21,669 nucleotides of DNA from JAULUH01 sp032111745 (GCA_032111745.1 JAULUH010000007.1:1-21669), one strand, 5' to 3'. Shown: positions 6,864-13,927, numbered from the stretch's first letter. Translations and numbers: made by a program. Notes: generated by a model not told the origin, from the sequence alone.

Positions 6864-8144
6864 TTAGCCGAGACTATCAGCTATGCCGGGGAGCGCCTCG
6901 GACCGGGCCGCGGGCTGCGCCTGCAGGGCCCTCACCGGCGAAAGGAACAACCACAGGGCGCCCAGGAGGCCGCCCACGGCGCCCAGGAAGAGCGTGGGCC
7001 GCATGCCGATGGCCTGGCCCAGGAAGCCGCCTAGCAGCAGCCCCAGGGGGCCGACGGCGGCGACCAGGAAGTCCACGCTGGCGTTGACCCGGCCCAACAG
7101 CCGGTCAGGGGTCACGCTCTGGCGCAGGCTGATGGCATTGATGAAGAACAGCATCAGCCCGGCATCGCCGATGACCTGGGCGACGAATAGCATGGTTGTC
7201 GCAACGTTGGCCGGCGGGCGGGCCAGGGGCACGACGAGCGCGCAGATGGTGTGGATCAGCAGGCCGCCGATCAGGGTCCGGCCGAATCCGGCCCACACAA
7301 CGATTCGGCTGTTGAAGGCGGCGCCCAGCAGCGCGCCGATGCCGCCGCCGGCGATGGCCAGCCCCAGTAGGGCCGGCGTCAGCCCCAGGCTGCGGATGGC
7401 ATACACCGAGTACAGGGCGCCGAAGAAGCCACCGAATAGGCTGAAGGTCGCCGCGGCACCGGCCAGGGCCCGCAGGATGGGGTCGTGGGCCACGGTGCGC
7501 AGGCCCTCGGCAACCTCGGTGCGCATGCTGGGGGCACCGTGGCGCGGCGCCGGTGGCGACTCCTCCCGGCGGATCAGGCCCAGCAGGGCCGCCGAGGCTA
7601 CGAAGGAGGCGGCATCGACCAGGATTGCCATGGGTGCGGTGATCAGCTGCACCAGCACGCCGCCGATGGCGGGGCCGCCGATCTCGGCCAGCGAGTCGCT
7701 GATGCCGAGCTTGCTGTTGCCCTCGACCAGGTGGTCGCGGGAGACTACCGTGGGCAGGTAGGAGTTGTCGGCCACCTCGAAGAACACTGTGAGGGCGCCG
7801 GTTAGGAACGCGACCAGGGCCACCAGGGGCAGGCTCAGCACGCCGAGCAAAGCCGCCAGCGGTATGGTAAGCAACAGGGCGGCCCGGGCCAGGTCGGCCA
7901 CGATCATGATCGGGCGGCGGCGCAGGCGATCGACCCATACTCCGGCGGGCAGGCCGACCAGCAGGGCAGGCATCCGGCTTACGGCCCCCAGCAGGCCGAG
8001 TTGGGCCGGGGTAGCGTCGAGGGTGATCACCGCGGTCAGATCCAGGGCGGTGCGTGTCACCACCGAACCGAAGGCGGAGACGGTCTTTCCGGCCCAGAGC
8101 CTGGCGAAGTCGGCGTTGATGTAGAAGGGCCGGTCGCTGGTCAT
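6864..8144 (-). CDS. Major facilitator superfamily exporter (EntS/macrolide-efflux type, MFS_3-like)
   Basis: A 426-residue, about 12-helix transporter. The opening NADFARLWAGKTVSAFGSVV is typical of the subgroup that includes enterobactin exporter EntS and macrolide efflux proteins, which act by drug- or siderophore/proton antiport. The MFS loop 2-3 motif appears as GVWVDRLRRRPIMIVADL (about 67-84), and FFEVADNSYLPTVVSRDHLVEGN matches the subgroup's helix-4 region. The central loop (SPPAPRHGAPSMRTEV) separates the two halves. Length is normal. The gene opens the run that leads to sdaAA, and a strong extended -10 box lies only 8 nt before the ATG. The substrate is unknown. The subgroup assignment is good; resistance or siderophore export would be a guess. 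Confidence 0.92.
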   Translation of the reverse strand: MTSDRPFYINADFARLWAGKTVSAFGSVVTRTALDLTAVITLDATPAQLGLLGAVSRMPALLVGLPAGVWVDRLRRRPIMIVADLARAALLLTIPLAALLGVLSLPLVALVAFLTGALTVFFEVADNSYLPTVVSRDHLVEGNSKLGISDSLAEIGGPAIGGVLVQLITAPMAILVDAASFVASAALLGLIRREESPPAPRHGAPSMRTEVAEGLRTVAHDPILRALAGAAATFSLFGGFFGALYSVYAIRSLGLTPALLGLAIAGGGIGALLGAAFNSRIVVWAGFGRTLIGGLLIHTICALVVPLARPPANVATTMLFVAQVIGDAGLMLFFINAISLRQSVTPDRLLGRVNASVDFLVAAVGPLGLLLGGFLGQAIGMRPTLFLGAVGGLLGALWLFLSPVRALQAQPAARSEALPGIADSLG

Positions 8145-8152
8145 GGCGCGCG

Positions 8153-8161
8153 ATTATAGCA
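8153..8161 (-). promoter_or_regulatory. Extended -10 promoter of the MFS gene, near-leaderless
   Basis: Minus strand TGCTATAAT is an extended -10 element (TGnTATAAT) with a perfect TATAAT. Only 8 nt separate it from the ATG, so the predicted leader is at most one or two bases. No good -35 is visible. Confidence 0.6.
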
Positions 8162-8180
8162 CAGGTGGGCCAGATCGCGT

Positions 8181-8208
8181 GGGTAGGGGCATGCCCCGAG
8201 CTCTACCC
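8181..8208. terminator. GC-rich palindrome at the 3' end of the small membrane-protein gene
   Basis: GGGTAG (8181-8186) pairs with CTACCC (8203-8208), and inside is the 12-bp perfect palindrome GGGGCATGCCCC (8186-8197). It overlaps the stop codon of the 8203-8643 gene and lies just upstream of the MFS promoter. It lacks a T-run, so termination is only a possibility. Confidence 0.4.
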
Positions 8209-8643
8209 CAGGGCCGCCTGGATGGTCGGCGTAAGCGCGACCAGCAAGTCGTGCACCTGTTCTGCGGCCAGGCCGAAGACGAACCAGGCCGGCGCGTAGT
8301 CTAGCCGGATCAGGCCGTCGACCTGCCAGCGTGACCTGCCGGTATAGTCCCACGGGCAGACACCGGTGGTGCGGCGCAGCAGCCAGCCGGTGGCGTATTC
8401 GACGGCGAAGATGCCGACGACATAGATCATCCCGCGCACAGGCCAGGGCAGGGGACGTACGGCGTTGTGGACCGGCTCGAACAGCAGGGCGAGAGCCCCG
8501 CCGTAGATGAAGAACATCCACAGGTAGGTGGTGCCGCGCAGCTTCCAGTCGGTTTGGACGCCGGTGAGCTTCTCGCGGCTCGCGGTCCAGATGATCTCGA
8601 TACACCAACCCAGCAGGCCATAGATGATCAAGCGAATGAGCAT
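8203..8643 (-). CDS. Small membrane protein resembling the putative ABC-transporter CmpB family (PF06541-like)
   Basis: A 146-residue protein with four hydrophobic segments. The start LIRLIIYGLLGWCIEIIWTA and the core VEYATGWLLRRTTGVCPWDYTGR followed by DYAPAWFVFGL fit the family annotated 'putative ABC-transporter type IV' (typical pattern GWCLE... EYxTGWLLE...G..WWDYS). Function in that family is not established. The start at 8643 begins the conserved LIRLIIYGLLGW segment; a much longer open frame up to 9558 continues antisense to the Crp gene and is not real. It is transcribed toward, and apparently separately from, the MFS gene, with a GC palindrome at its end and the large foldback beyond its start. 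Confidence 0.8.
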   Translation of the reverse strand: MLIRLIIYGLLGWCIEIIWTASREKLTGVQTDWKLRGTTYLWMFFIYGGALALLFEPVHNAVRPLPWPVRGMIYVVGIFAVEYATGWLLRRTTGVCPWDYTGRSRWQVDGLIRLDYAPAWFVFGLAAEQVHDLLVALTPTIQAALG

Positions 8644-8750
8644 GGAGCGTCGCCTCGCGGTGCGGATGAGTCGTATTCTAACTGATGAGGGCTGAGCTGG
8701 GAAGGGGGTGCATGGGAATCTATGTGAACTATCTGGCGTGACGAACGAGA

Positions 8751-8824
8751 GGGCATGAACGGTGGGGAGGGGCGGGGGGGGGGGGGGCCCCACCCCCGCC
8801 CGCCCCTCCCCACCGTTCATGCCC
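8751..8824. repeat. 74-nt near-perfect foldback with 26-bp perfect arms and a 14-G run
   Basis: Arm 8751-8776 is the exact reverse complement of 8799-8824. The interior continues to pair with two mismatches, leaving almost no loop. The run of G at 8774-8787 is 14 long and faces a C-rich stretch. It lies between the divergently transcribed small membrane-protein and crp genes, ending five bases before the crp -35. It could be a palindromic dispersed repeat, a barrier to transcription or a protein-binding site. Confidence 0.9.
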
Positions 8825-8828
8825 CTAC

Positions 8829-8856
8829 TTGCCTTTCCGGCGTTCTCAGGTAAACT
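8829..8856 (+). promoter_or_regulatory. Predicted leaderless promoter of the crp-like gene
   Basis: TTGCCT (8829-8834), 16-bp spacer, TAAACT (8851-8856), then 6 nt to the ATG at 8863. A start seven bases past the -10 falls on the A of the ATG. No ribosome site precedes the gene, which fits a leaderless mRNA. Confidence 0.5.
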
Positions 8857-8862
8857 GCGGGC

Positions 8863-9609
8863 ATGTCTGTCTACCCCGATCTGCCGATCCCGACTGGTCG
8901 GCTGCCGGCCAGCGGCCTGGGCCACCTGCCAGAGGATCGGTCCCGTGTGTTTGGGCTGTTGAGCAGGGTGCAGTTTCTCCAAGACCTGCCGGCGGCAGTG
9001 ATTGGTGCGCTGGCTCACGCGGCCCACGCGGCCCGTTTTGACCATGGCGAGGTCATCTTTCTGGAGGGGGATTCGGCCAACGCAGTCTATGTGGTGGAAC
9101 AGGGCGTGGTGAAGATCAGCCGGACCTCGTTGGAGGGCAGGGAGTACATCATGCACCTGGTGCAGCCGGGCGGCACGTTCAACGACGTGGCAGCCCTGGA
9201 TGGCGGCCCGAACCCGGCCACGGCGACGGCGCTGACCCTGGCCACGCTGTGGGTTATCGAACGCGTGGACTTGCAGCGCATCGCCGGTGAGCACCCGGCA
9301 CTGGCATGGGCGTTGATGGAAGATTTGGCGGGACGGGCCCGCTACCTGGTGGGGGTGGTCGAGGATCTGGCCATGCGCAGCGTGCGGGGACGGCTGGCCC
9401 GGCTGCTGCTGGAGCAGGCGGTGGCCAGCCGGACGGAGGTCGTGCCGATGATGATGACCCAGGAGGAGATGGCGGCCCGGCTGGGCACGGTGCGCGAGAT
9501 GGTGGGGCGCACCCTGCGCAGCATGGCGGCCGCCGGCATCCTGGAGTTCGACCGCCACCGCATCGTGATCTTGGACGTCGACAAGCTGGCCGAAGAGGCT
9601 GAGGTCTAG
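8863..9609 (+). CDS. Crp/Fnr-family transcriptional regulator without cysteines
   Basis: A 248-residue regulator: an N-terminal extension of about 35 residues, a cyclic-nucleotide-type beta-roll (about 36-135), a long dimer helix (about 143-185) and a C-terminal winged helix-turn-helix (about 199-226, TQEEMAARLGTVREMVGRTL). There is no cysteine, so it cannot hold an Fnr-type iron-sulfur cluster. The segment FNDVAALDGGPNPATATAL stands where cAMP-binding members have a glutamate and an arginine for the ligand (FGEMAL..RSA), so cAMP binding is unlikely. Its closest functional classes are Crp/Fnr proteins with haem or unknown ligands, such as DNR/NnrR. It is followed by a ferredoxin, a cupin and a DUF166 gene in the same direction, so control of these is plausible. 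Confidence 0.93.
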   Translation: MSVYPDLPIPTGRLPASGLGHLPEDRSRVFGLLSRVQFLQDLPAAVIGALAHAAHAARFDHGEVIFLEGDSANAVYVVEQGVVKISRTSLEGREYIMHLVQPGGTFNDVAALDGGPNPATATALTLATLWVIERVDLQRIAGEHPALAWALMEDLAGRARYLVGVVEDLAMRSVRGRLARLLLEQAVASRTEVVPMMMTQEEMAARLGTVREMVGRTLRSMAAAGILEFDRHRIVILDVDKLAEEAEV

Positions 9610-9724
9610 ACGCGATTGCCGGCATCAGCTGCCCCACTCGGCAGGCTTCGGCTGGAATGGCCAGGTTGAGACTTTTGTCGCTGTGCGGGGCTACCTTCCG
9701 GAGTAGAATGGATGGTGGTGACTG

Positions 9725-9985
9725 GTGCCTGCTACGGGCAACGTTCAGGTGGAACTGGCAAACAATATGATGAACCCATTGCCTCTTATCGATCAGGGCC
9801 TCTGTACCGGATGCCATGCTTGCGTCGACTCATGCCCTACGCACGCATTGGGGCAGAAGAATGGCAAGGCCTTTCTGGAGTATCCACTGCTCTGCACCTA
9901 TTGTACGGCGTGCGAGGATATCTGCCCGGAGGGCGCCATCGCCCTCCCGTTCCTGATCGTGATGGCGCCTCGCGTGGTGCATTGA
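9725..9985 (+). CDS. Small ferredoxin with two [4Fe-4S] motifs
   Basis: An 86-residue electron carrier with two complete CxxCxxCxxxCP motifs: CTGCHACVDSCP and CTYCTACEDICP, separated by about 20 residues as in bacterial 2[4Fe-4S] ferredoxins. It acts in the cytoplasm, probably in low-potential electron transfer. The start is uncertain: GTG at 9725 is given here, but ATG at 9767 (72 residues, with AGGTGGA 13 bases upstream) would begin right before the conserved region. It lies 115 bp after the crp-like gene and 12 bp before the cupin gene. A possible -10 box TAGAAT (9704-9709) lies upstream but has no convincing -35. Its place between a redox-type regulator and a DUF166 gene suggests an anaerobic or redox role, which is inference. 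Confidence 0.93.
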   Translation: MPATGNVQVELANNMMNPLPLIDQGLCTGCHACVDSCPTHALGQKNGKAFLEYPLLCTYCTACEDICPEGAIALPFLIVMAPRVVH

Positions 9986-9997
9986 AACGGTGCTGTA

Positions 9998-10339
9998 ATG
10001 ACGAAGAGCTACACCCATGTGCCGGATTTGCTGGCCCAGTTGCCGGAGATACCGGCCGATAGCATTGTCAGCCGCACGTTCTATCGGGATGGCCAGATCA
10101 AGGTGATCCTCTTCGGGTTTGCCGCGGGGCAGGAGCTGTCCGAGCACACCGCCGCGGTCCCGGCCATCCTCCATATGGTGCAGGGAGAAGCCCGGGTGAC
10201 GGTTGCCGGCGACGCTTTCGCTGCCGGCCCCGGCACGTGGGTGCATATGTCACCGCAGATGCCCCACAGCATCGTCGCCGAGACGCCGGTGGTGATGCTG
10301 CTCTACCTCCTGCAAGATGAAGATCCTGGCCATCGTTAG
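9998..10339 (+). CDS. Small cupin-domain protein
   Basis: A 113-residue single-domain cupin (double-stranded beta barrel). Motif 1 appears as GQELSEHTAAVPAILHMVQGEA and motif 2 as GTWVHMSPQMPHSI. The histidines SEH, ILH and PQMPHS are in the usual positions for metal ligands, although motif 1 (HxH) is reduced to a single histidine followed by a later one. Small cupins of this kind often sense or bind small molecules; no activity can be assigned. The ATG has no strong ribosome site. It is 12 bp after the ferredoxin stop and overlaps the next gene by 23 bp, so it is co-transcribed and probably translationally coupled. Confidence 0.9.
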   Translation: MTKSYTHVPDLLAQLPEIPADSIVSRTFYRDGQIKVILFGFAAGQELSEHTAAVPAILHMVQGEARVTVAGDAFAAGPGTWVHMSPQMPHSIVAETPVVMLLYLLQDEDPGHR

Positions 10340-11087
10340 CGGCGACTATGGCCGGCGGCACGTCGAGAACGTGCGTAGTCACGCGCCTGGCACCTGGGAG
10401 ATCGCTACGTGGGAGGCGCCCACGGTGCTGCCGCCCTTCATCGACTATCCCGAGGACTACGTGCCGACGGCCATGGCCGCGGCCGATCTCCTGCTGTCCT
10501 TCGCCGAACATCGCGGGGTGGCCGAGCTGGTACCGGAGGTCGTGGAGCGCACCGGGGCCAGGGCGGTCATCGCCGCCATCGACAATGAGGCCTGGCTGCC
10601 CCGGGGGCTGGCCCGGCAGTTGCGAGGCTGGCTGGCGGACATGGGCGTGGCCTGCGTGACCCCCAAGCCGCTGTGTTCGCTGACGGAAGGCGAGTACCTG
10701 CTGGCCCGCCGCCAGCGCGTGGCGTATGACGAGCCGCTGATCGCCGAGTTCGCCCGCTATTTCGGCCGCCCTGATCTGAAGCTGCAAGTCGACCCTGAAA
10801 CCCGCACCATCACAACGGCCCAGGTGAGGCGCGATGCTGTGTGCGGCTGTGCCCGCTTTGTGGCGGAGGGCCTGGTGGGCGTGATGGCCGACGACGCCGA
10901 GTTTGAGGCTGGCATGTTACATCACCACTTTCCATGCCTGGCCGCCATGGGCATCGACCCCGATTTCTCGGATACCCTTATGCACGTCTCGGGCAATCTG
11001 TTACGGGATAACGTGGCCCCGCAAGTGAAACCGCATCGCCGCGCGCAGGTCATCCGGCCGGCATCACAGGGGGGCGAGGCCACCTGA
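10317..11087 (+). CDS. DUF166-family protein (PF02593-like), function unknown
   Basis: A 256-residue protein resembling the DUF166 family, common in methanogens and other anaerobes. The pattern fits along the length: KILAIVSGDYGRRHVENV at the N-terminus, LPPFIDYPEDYVP (about 42-54), ADLLLSFAEHRGVAELVPEV, CVTPKPLCSLTE (about 114-125), EFARYFGRPDLKLQVD, VRRDAVCGCARFVAEGLVG (about 165-183) and HHHFPCLA (about 204-211). Conserved cysteines in the last two segments suggest a metal or iron-sulfur site. No reaction is known; old database labels calling the family thymidylate synthase are unsupported. The start ATG lies inside the cupin gene (23-bp overlap), so translation is coupled. It ends the cluster, and a terminator follows 40 bp later. 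Confidence 0.82.
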   Translation: MKILAIVSGDYGRRHVENVRSHAPGTWEIATWEAPTVLPPFIDYPEDYVPTAMAAADLLLSFAEHRGVAELVPEVVERTGARAVIAAIDNEAWLPRGLARQLRGWLADMGVACVTPKPLCSLTEGEYLLARRQRVAYDEPLIAEFARYFGRPDLKLQVDPETRTITTAQVRRDAVCGCARFVAEGLVGVMADDAEFEAGMLHHHFPCLAAMGIDPDFSDTLMHVSGNLLRDNVAPQVKPHRRAQVIRPASQGGEAT

Positions 11088-11124
11088 GGATCTGCTTCAT
11101 AGCCTGGCGACGAGCGGATGAGAC

Positions 11125-11165
11125 AAACGGACCGGCAGCCCCACTAAGGGCTACCGGTCTGTTTT
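11125..11165. terminator. Bidirectional intrinsic terminator between DUF166 and the repeat-protein gene
   Basis: A 17-pair stem with one mismatch and one G-T pair: 11125-11141 with 11148-11164, loop CACTAA. It begins with AAAC and ends with GTTTT, so it has a short T-run on both strands. It lies between two converging genes. Confidence 0.85.
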
Positions 11166-11182
11166 CCCCTCCCCTTGGGCGG

Positions 11183-11989
11183 TTATTGGTCGGACCTGGC
11201 TGTGTGAGCCTCCACAGCATACACGTCTGCCATGCGAGTCCAGCGGGCACTGTCCGCTGCGCGGCCCTGGGCGGCGTAGGCGTCGGCCAGGGCCTGCAGG
11301 CGCAGGGTTCCGGCGGCCGGCTTGATGTAGGTGGCTGCCCGAGCGGTCCAGCGGGCGGTGTCCGCTGCTCGTGCCTTAGCGGCGTAGGCGTTGGCCTGAG
11401 CCTGCAGGCGCAGGGCGCTGGCGGCCGGCTCAGCATAGGTGGCTGCCACGGCGGTCCAGCGGGCGCTATCCGCTGCGCGTGCCTGGGCGGCGTAGGCATC
11501 GGCCAGGGCCTGCAGGCGCAGGGCGCCGGCGGCCGGCTCAGCGTAGGTGGCGGCGAGGACGGTCCAGCGGGCGCTATCCGCTGCTCGTGCCTTAGCGGCG
11601 TAGGCGTTGGCCTGAGCCTGCAGGCGCAGGGCGCTGGCGGCCGGCTCAGCGTAGGTGGCGGCGAGGGCGGTCCAGCGGGCCGCATCGGCCTCGAGCGCCC
11701 TGGCGGGATAGGCCTCGGCCATGGCCGTCCAGCGAGCCGCATCGGCGGCGTTGACATGGACGGACGGTGCATAGGCCAGGCTCGGCTCAGTCGCCACAGC
11801 CATGATCTGGCTCTGCATCACCACTCCTCCCAGTAGGCCGGCGGCTACCAGAACGATCACGGCGGCTGCTACGATCATCAATAGGTGGGCATGCGCCCCA
11901 TGATTGGTAAGACGGTTGGTCGACATCTTGGCCTCCTTCAGTCGATCCTCTGCGGTCAATCCAGCTGCCGGTTGGTTCAGCCTAATCAT
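11183..11989 (-). CDS. Membrane-anchored protein with four 36-residue helical repeats
   Basis: A 268-residue protein with a polar N-terminus (about 1-35), one hydrophobic segment (HLLMIVAAAVIVLVAAGLL, about 36-54) and an alanine-rich outer domain. The outer domain has an ARWT motif recurring every 36 residues: four units plus partial units at both ends, each of the form ADSARWT..AATYAEPAA.ALRLQA. It is predicted to be almost entirely helical. Repeat proteins with such ARWTAMAE-like motifs occur in Chloroflexota; their role is unknown. Two starts are plausible, each with a good ribosome site: ATG at 11989 (AAGGAG, 7 nt) given here, and ATG at 11926 (AAGGAGG, 5 nt), which removes 21 residues. 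It converges on the DUF166 gene. Orientation of the repeat domain outside the membrane is inferred. Confidence 0.85.
   Translation of the reverse strand: MIRLNQPAAGLTAEDRLKEAKMSTNRLTNHGAHAHLLMIVAAAVIVLVAAGLLGGVVMQSQIMAVATEPSLAYAPSVHVNAADAARWTAMAEAYPARALEADAARWTALAATYAEPAASALRLQAQANAYAAKARAADSARWTVLAATYAEPAAGALRLQALADAYAAQARAADSARWTAVAATYAEPAASALRLQAQANAYAAKARAADTARWTARAATYIKPAAGTLRLQALADAYAAQGRAADSARWTRMADVYAVEAHTARSDQ
11258..11689 (-). repeat. Four tandem 108-bp units in a 216-bp alternating pattern
   Basis: The mark CTGCAGGCGCAGG occurs at 11294, 11402, 11510 and 11618, exactly 108 bp apart. Units 1 and 3 share GTAGGC.TCGGCCAGGGCCTG, and units 2 and 4 share CCTTAGCGGCGTAGGCGTTG, so the repeat unit of higher order is 216 bp. 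It codes for the 36-residue protein repeats. Confidence 0.95.
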
Positions 11990-12199
11990 GGTGTTTCTCC
12001 TTACCCGAAGCTTTGTGGGCAATGCGTCTTCTCTCTACCATTATGAACGTGCTCACACACCAAGTTTCGGCATGGCTTACGACATGAGTACCATCCGGCT
12101 GTAACCTGAGAAACCAGGCGTCCATCGGACAAGGCGGCACACGCGGTAGATGTGAATTTGGAAAAACGAGAGGTGTCAGGCATACTCTGGACCTGTCAA

Positions 12200-12216
12200 A
12201 ACGATTGGTTATCGTT
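12200..12216. promoter_or_regulatory. Small inverted repeat upstream of the TerB-like gene
   Basis: AACGAT, five bases TGGTT, ATCGTT: a perfect 6-bp inverted repeat about 24 nt before the TerB-like start. It could be an operator; no clear promoter hexamers were found next to it. Confidence 0.3.
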
Positions 12217-12239
12217 GCAGAAAGCGAGGCAGAGACTTG

Positions 12240-13148
12240 GTGGACCATGACCTGATTCTCACCTTGGCCAAGGTGTTGGTGGCAGCAGCCTGGGCCGACG
12301 GTGACCTGACCCCGGATGAGATCAACAGTATGAAGGAGGTCCTCAGTCGCTTACCCCACCTGACGGCTCGGGATTGGGCCTCCGTTGACATCTACATGGC
12401 CTCGCCAGTTGGCGAGATGGAGCGGTCCAGGCTGGTGGAGGAGCTGCGACAGCAAGTGATCTCACCCGACAACAAGCAGATGGTCTTTGCCGCGCTGGAT
12501 GACCTGGTCTCGGCCGACGGCGTGATCAGCGATCAGGAGCGTCAAGCCATCGCCCAGATCAAAGGCGCGATCGAGTCGGGGACTGCAGGGGGCTTTGGCG
12601 GGCTATCCAGGCTGTTTCGCGGGCTCGTAGCAGCCCCGGTCCAGGCGCAAGGTCCCAATCGAGAGATCTATCTCGACGACTTTGTCACCAATCGGGTGTA
12701 CTTCGCCCTACAGCGTAGGATGGAGCGGGGTGAGGGCGCGCTGAATCTTCCCGACGCGGCGCTGCGCAAGCTGAGCCTGGCGGGCGGCATGCTGGCCAGG
12801 GTGGCCGGCGCCAATCCTGAGATCACCGGCGCGGAGCGCGCCATGATGGTCGACGTCCTGTGCGCGCACTGGCCCCTGGCACCAGCCGAAGCTGCTTTCG
12901 TGGTCGATGTGGCGGTAGCACAACTACCTGCCGGTATAGACAACTTCCGGCTGGCTGACGAGTTTGCCCAGGTTAGCGAGTACGAGGAACGCGGGCAGTT
13001 CGTGGACGCCCTGTTTGCTCTTGCCGCCACCGACGGTGCTGTAACAGACGCCGAGATGGCAGACATTCGCAGTATGGCTGGCGCGCTTAGCCTGCCTCAT
13101 CAGCGCTTCATTGAGGCCAAGTTCCGGACAGTTGGTCCAGGAGCTTGA
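12240..13148 (+). CDS. Protein with two TerB-like domains
   Basis: A 302-residue, probably cytoplasmic, all-helical protein. The N-terminal domain (about 1-105) reads LAKVLVAAAWADGDLTPDEI, then ALDDLVSADGVISDQERQAI. The C-terminal domain (about 150-295) holds FALAATDGAVTDAEMADIRS. The acidic ADGxLTxDE-type loops are the TerB/co-chaperone DjlA N-terminal signature, which may bind metal. In known systems TerB works with TerC and TerD in stress or tellurite response, but no ter genes are nearby, so the role is open. The start is GTG at 12240; TTG at 12237 is equally possible (GAGG lies 8 bases before it). The linker is glycine-rich (SGTAGGFGGLSRLFRG). Confidence 0.87.
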   Translation: MDHDLILTLAKVLVAAAWADGDLTPDEINSMKEVLSRLPHLTARDWASVDIYMASPVGEMERSRLVEELRQQVISPDNKQMVFAALDDLVSADGVISDQERQAIAQIKGAIESGTAGGFGGLSRLFRGLVAAPVQAQGPNREIYLDDFVTNRVYFALQRRMERGEGALNLPDAALRKLSLAGGMLARVAGANPEITGAERAMMVDVLCAHWPLAPAEAAFVVDVAVAQLPAGIDNFRLADEFAQVSEYEERGQFVDALFALAATDGAVTDAEMADIRSMAGALSLPHQRFIEAKFRTVGPGA

Positions 13149-13214
13149 CCTGCGCGCGGCCGCAAGCTCATGGTCTCCCATGGAACTGGTCGGCCTGCCT
13201 AGCCCCCATCCAGG

Positions 13215-13643
13215 TCAAGTTGCTGTGCTCTGTTGGCCGGAAGGTGCGCTGTCCGGCCTACCGCGGAAGACCAGCCCATATAGCAAACGCCAGCCCAGCA
13301 GAAACAGGCCGCCAGCGGCCAGGGTCACTAACAAGAACATGATGGGGATGCCCCCGCGGCCGAGCCAGAGCATGCGCACCACCAGGCCCACTGGCACTGC
13401 GGCGAGCCAGGCCACCAGCGAACGGCCCAGGAAGGACTTGAGCTGGAGGGTATCCCGGGGAAACGCGCCCAGGATCCAGGCGATGATCAGCCAGGGGACC
13501 GCCAGCGATAACACGTTGGGCAGCGCACCCAGCAGGGGATTGGCCGCATTGACGGTGTTGTGATCGGCCTGGCCCACCAGCACGAAGGCCGTCAGCGCGA
13601 TCAGATCACCTACCACAAGAATGAGCCTACTCACATGGCGCAT
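13215..13643 (-). CDS. DUF3054-like four-helix membrane protein
   Basis: A 142-residue protein with four hydrophobic segments. The pattern LVVGDLIALTAFVLVGQADH, ANPLLG, VPWLIIAWILGAF, SLVAWLAAVPVGLVVRMLWLGR and LVTLAAGGLFLLGWRLLY matches the DUF3054 family of small bacterial membrane proteins, whose function is not known. GAGGAG lies 13 bases and AGGAC five bases before the ATG. It converges on the TerB-like gene, 66 bp apart, with no strong terminator between them. A TATAAT on the minus strand at 13667-13672 with TTCGCA 18 bp further upstream (13691-13696) is a fair promoter. Confidence 0.87.
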   Translation of the reverse strand: MRHVSRLILVVGDLIALTAFVLVGQADHNTVNAANPLLGALPNVLSLAVPWLIIAWILGAFPRDTLQLKSFLGRSLVAWLAAVPVGLVVRMLWLGRGGIPIMFLLVTLAAGGLFLLGWRLLYGLVFRGRPDSAPSGQQSTAT

Positions 13644-13666
13644 GGTCCTGCTCTCTCCTCGCCCGC

Positions 13667-13696
13667 ATTATAGCCGACTATCGCTACCTGTGCGAA
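13667..13696 (-). promoter_or_regulatory. Promoter of the DUF3054 gene
   Basis: Minus strand TTCGCA (13691-13696), 18-bp spacer, perfect TATAAT (13667-13672). The predicted leader is about 17 nt and contains the ribosome site. Confidence 0.5.
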
Positions 13697-13778
13697 ATAG
13701 TCTGGTGATATGGCGGATCCCCTACGTGGTTCCAGGCCTGCGCCTTGCCCTCGCTGCGGTGCGGGTGCGCGGGACAAT

Positions 13779-13807
13779 TGGACATAAATCAAGTATTGTG
13801 ATATAAT
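13779..13807 (+). promoter_or_regulatory. Strong promoter of the PHP/AlbA_2 gene
   Basis: TGGACA (13779-13784, five of six), 17-bp spacer, TATAAT (13802-13807, perfect), inside an AT-rich patch in otherwise GC-rich DNA. The predicted start near 13814 leaves about 330 nt before the GTG start at 14148. Confidence 0.8.
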
Positions 13808-13813
13808 ATTTTC

Positions 13814-13836
13814 GTGCGTTGCTGCAAGCAGCGCAC
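13814..13836 (+). ncRNA. Hairpin at the very 5' end of the long leader
   Basis: GTGCGTTGCT (13814-13823), loop GCA, AGCAGCGCAC (13827-13836): ten pairs including one G-T. It would form the first bases of the transcript. It may protect the 5' end or end transcription early; only a weak T-rich stretch (CATATTTTG) follows at a distance. Confidence 0.6.
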
Positions 13837-13927
13837 AAACCATATTTTGTTAGGATTTAGAAACAAGCAACGTTGGCGCAGCACGTTCTCCCGCCCGATT
13901 ACGGCGTGAAAAGGGAGGAAAAGCAGA

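Noticed and set aside
8751..8824. Intrinsic terminator
   Set aside because: No T-run follows on either strand and it lies upstream of both neighbouring genes.
8644..9558. N-terminal extension of the small membrane protein to 451 residues
   Set aside because: The extension is antisense to the crp-like gene and crosses the foldback; the conserved part starts at 8643.
11258..11689. CRISPR-like array
   Set aside because: The 108-bp units are contiguous, in frame and coding; there are no spacers.
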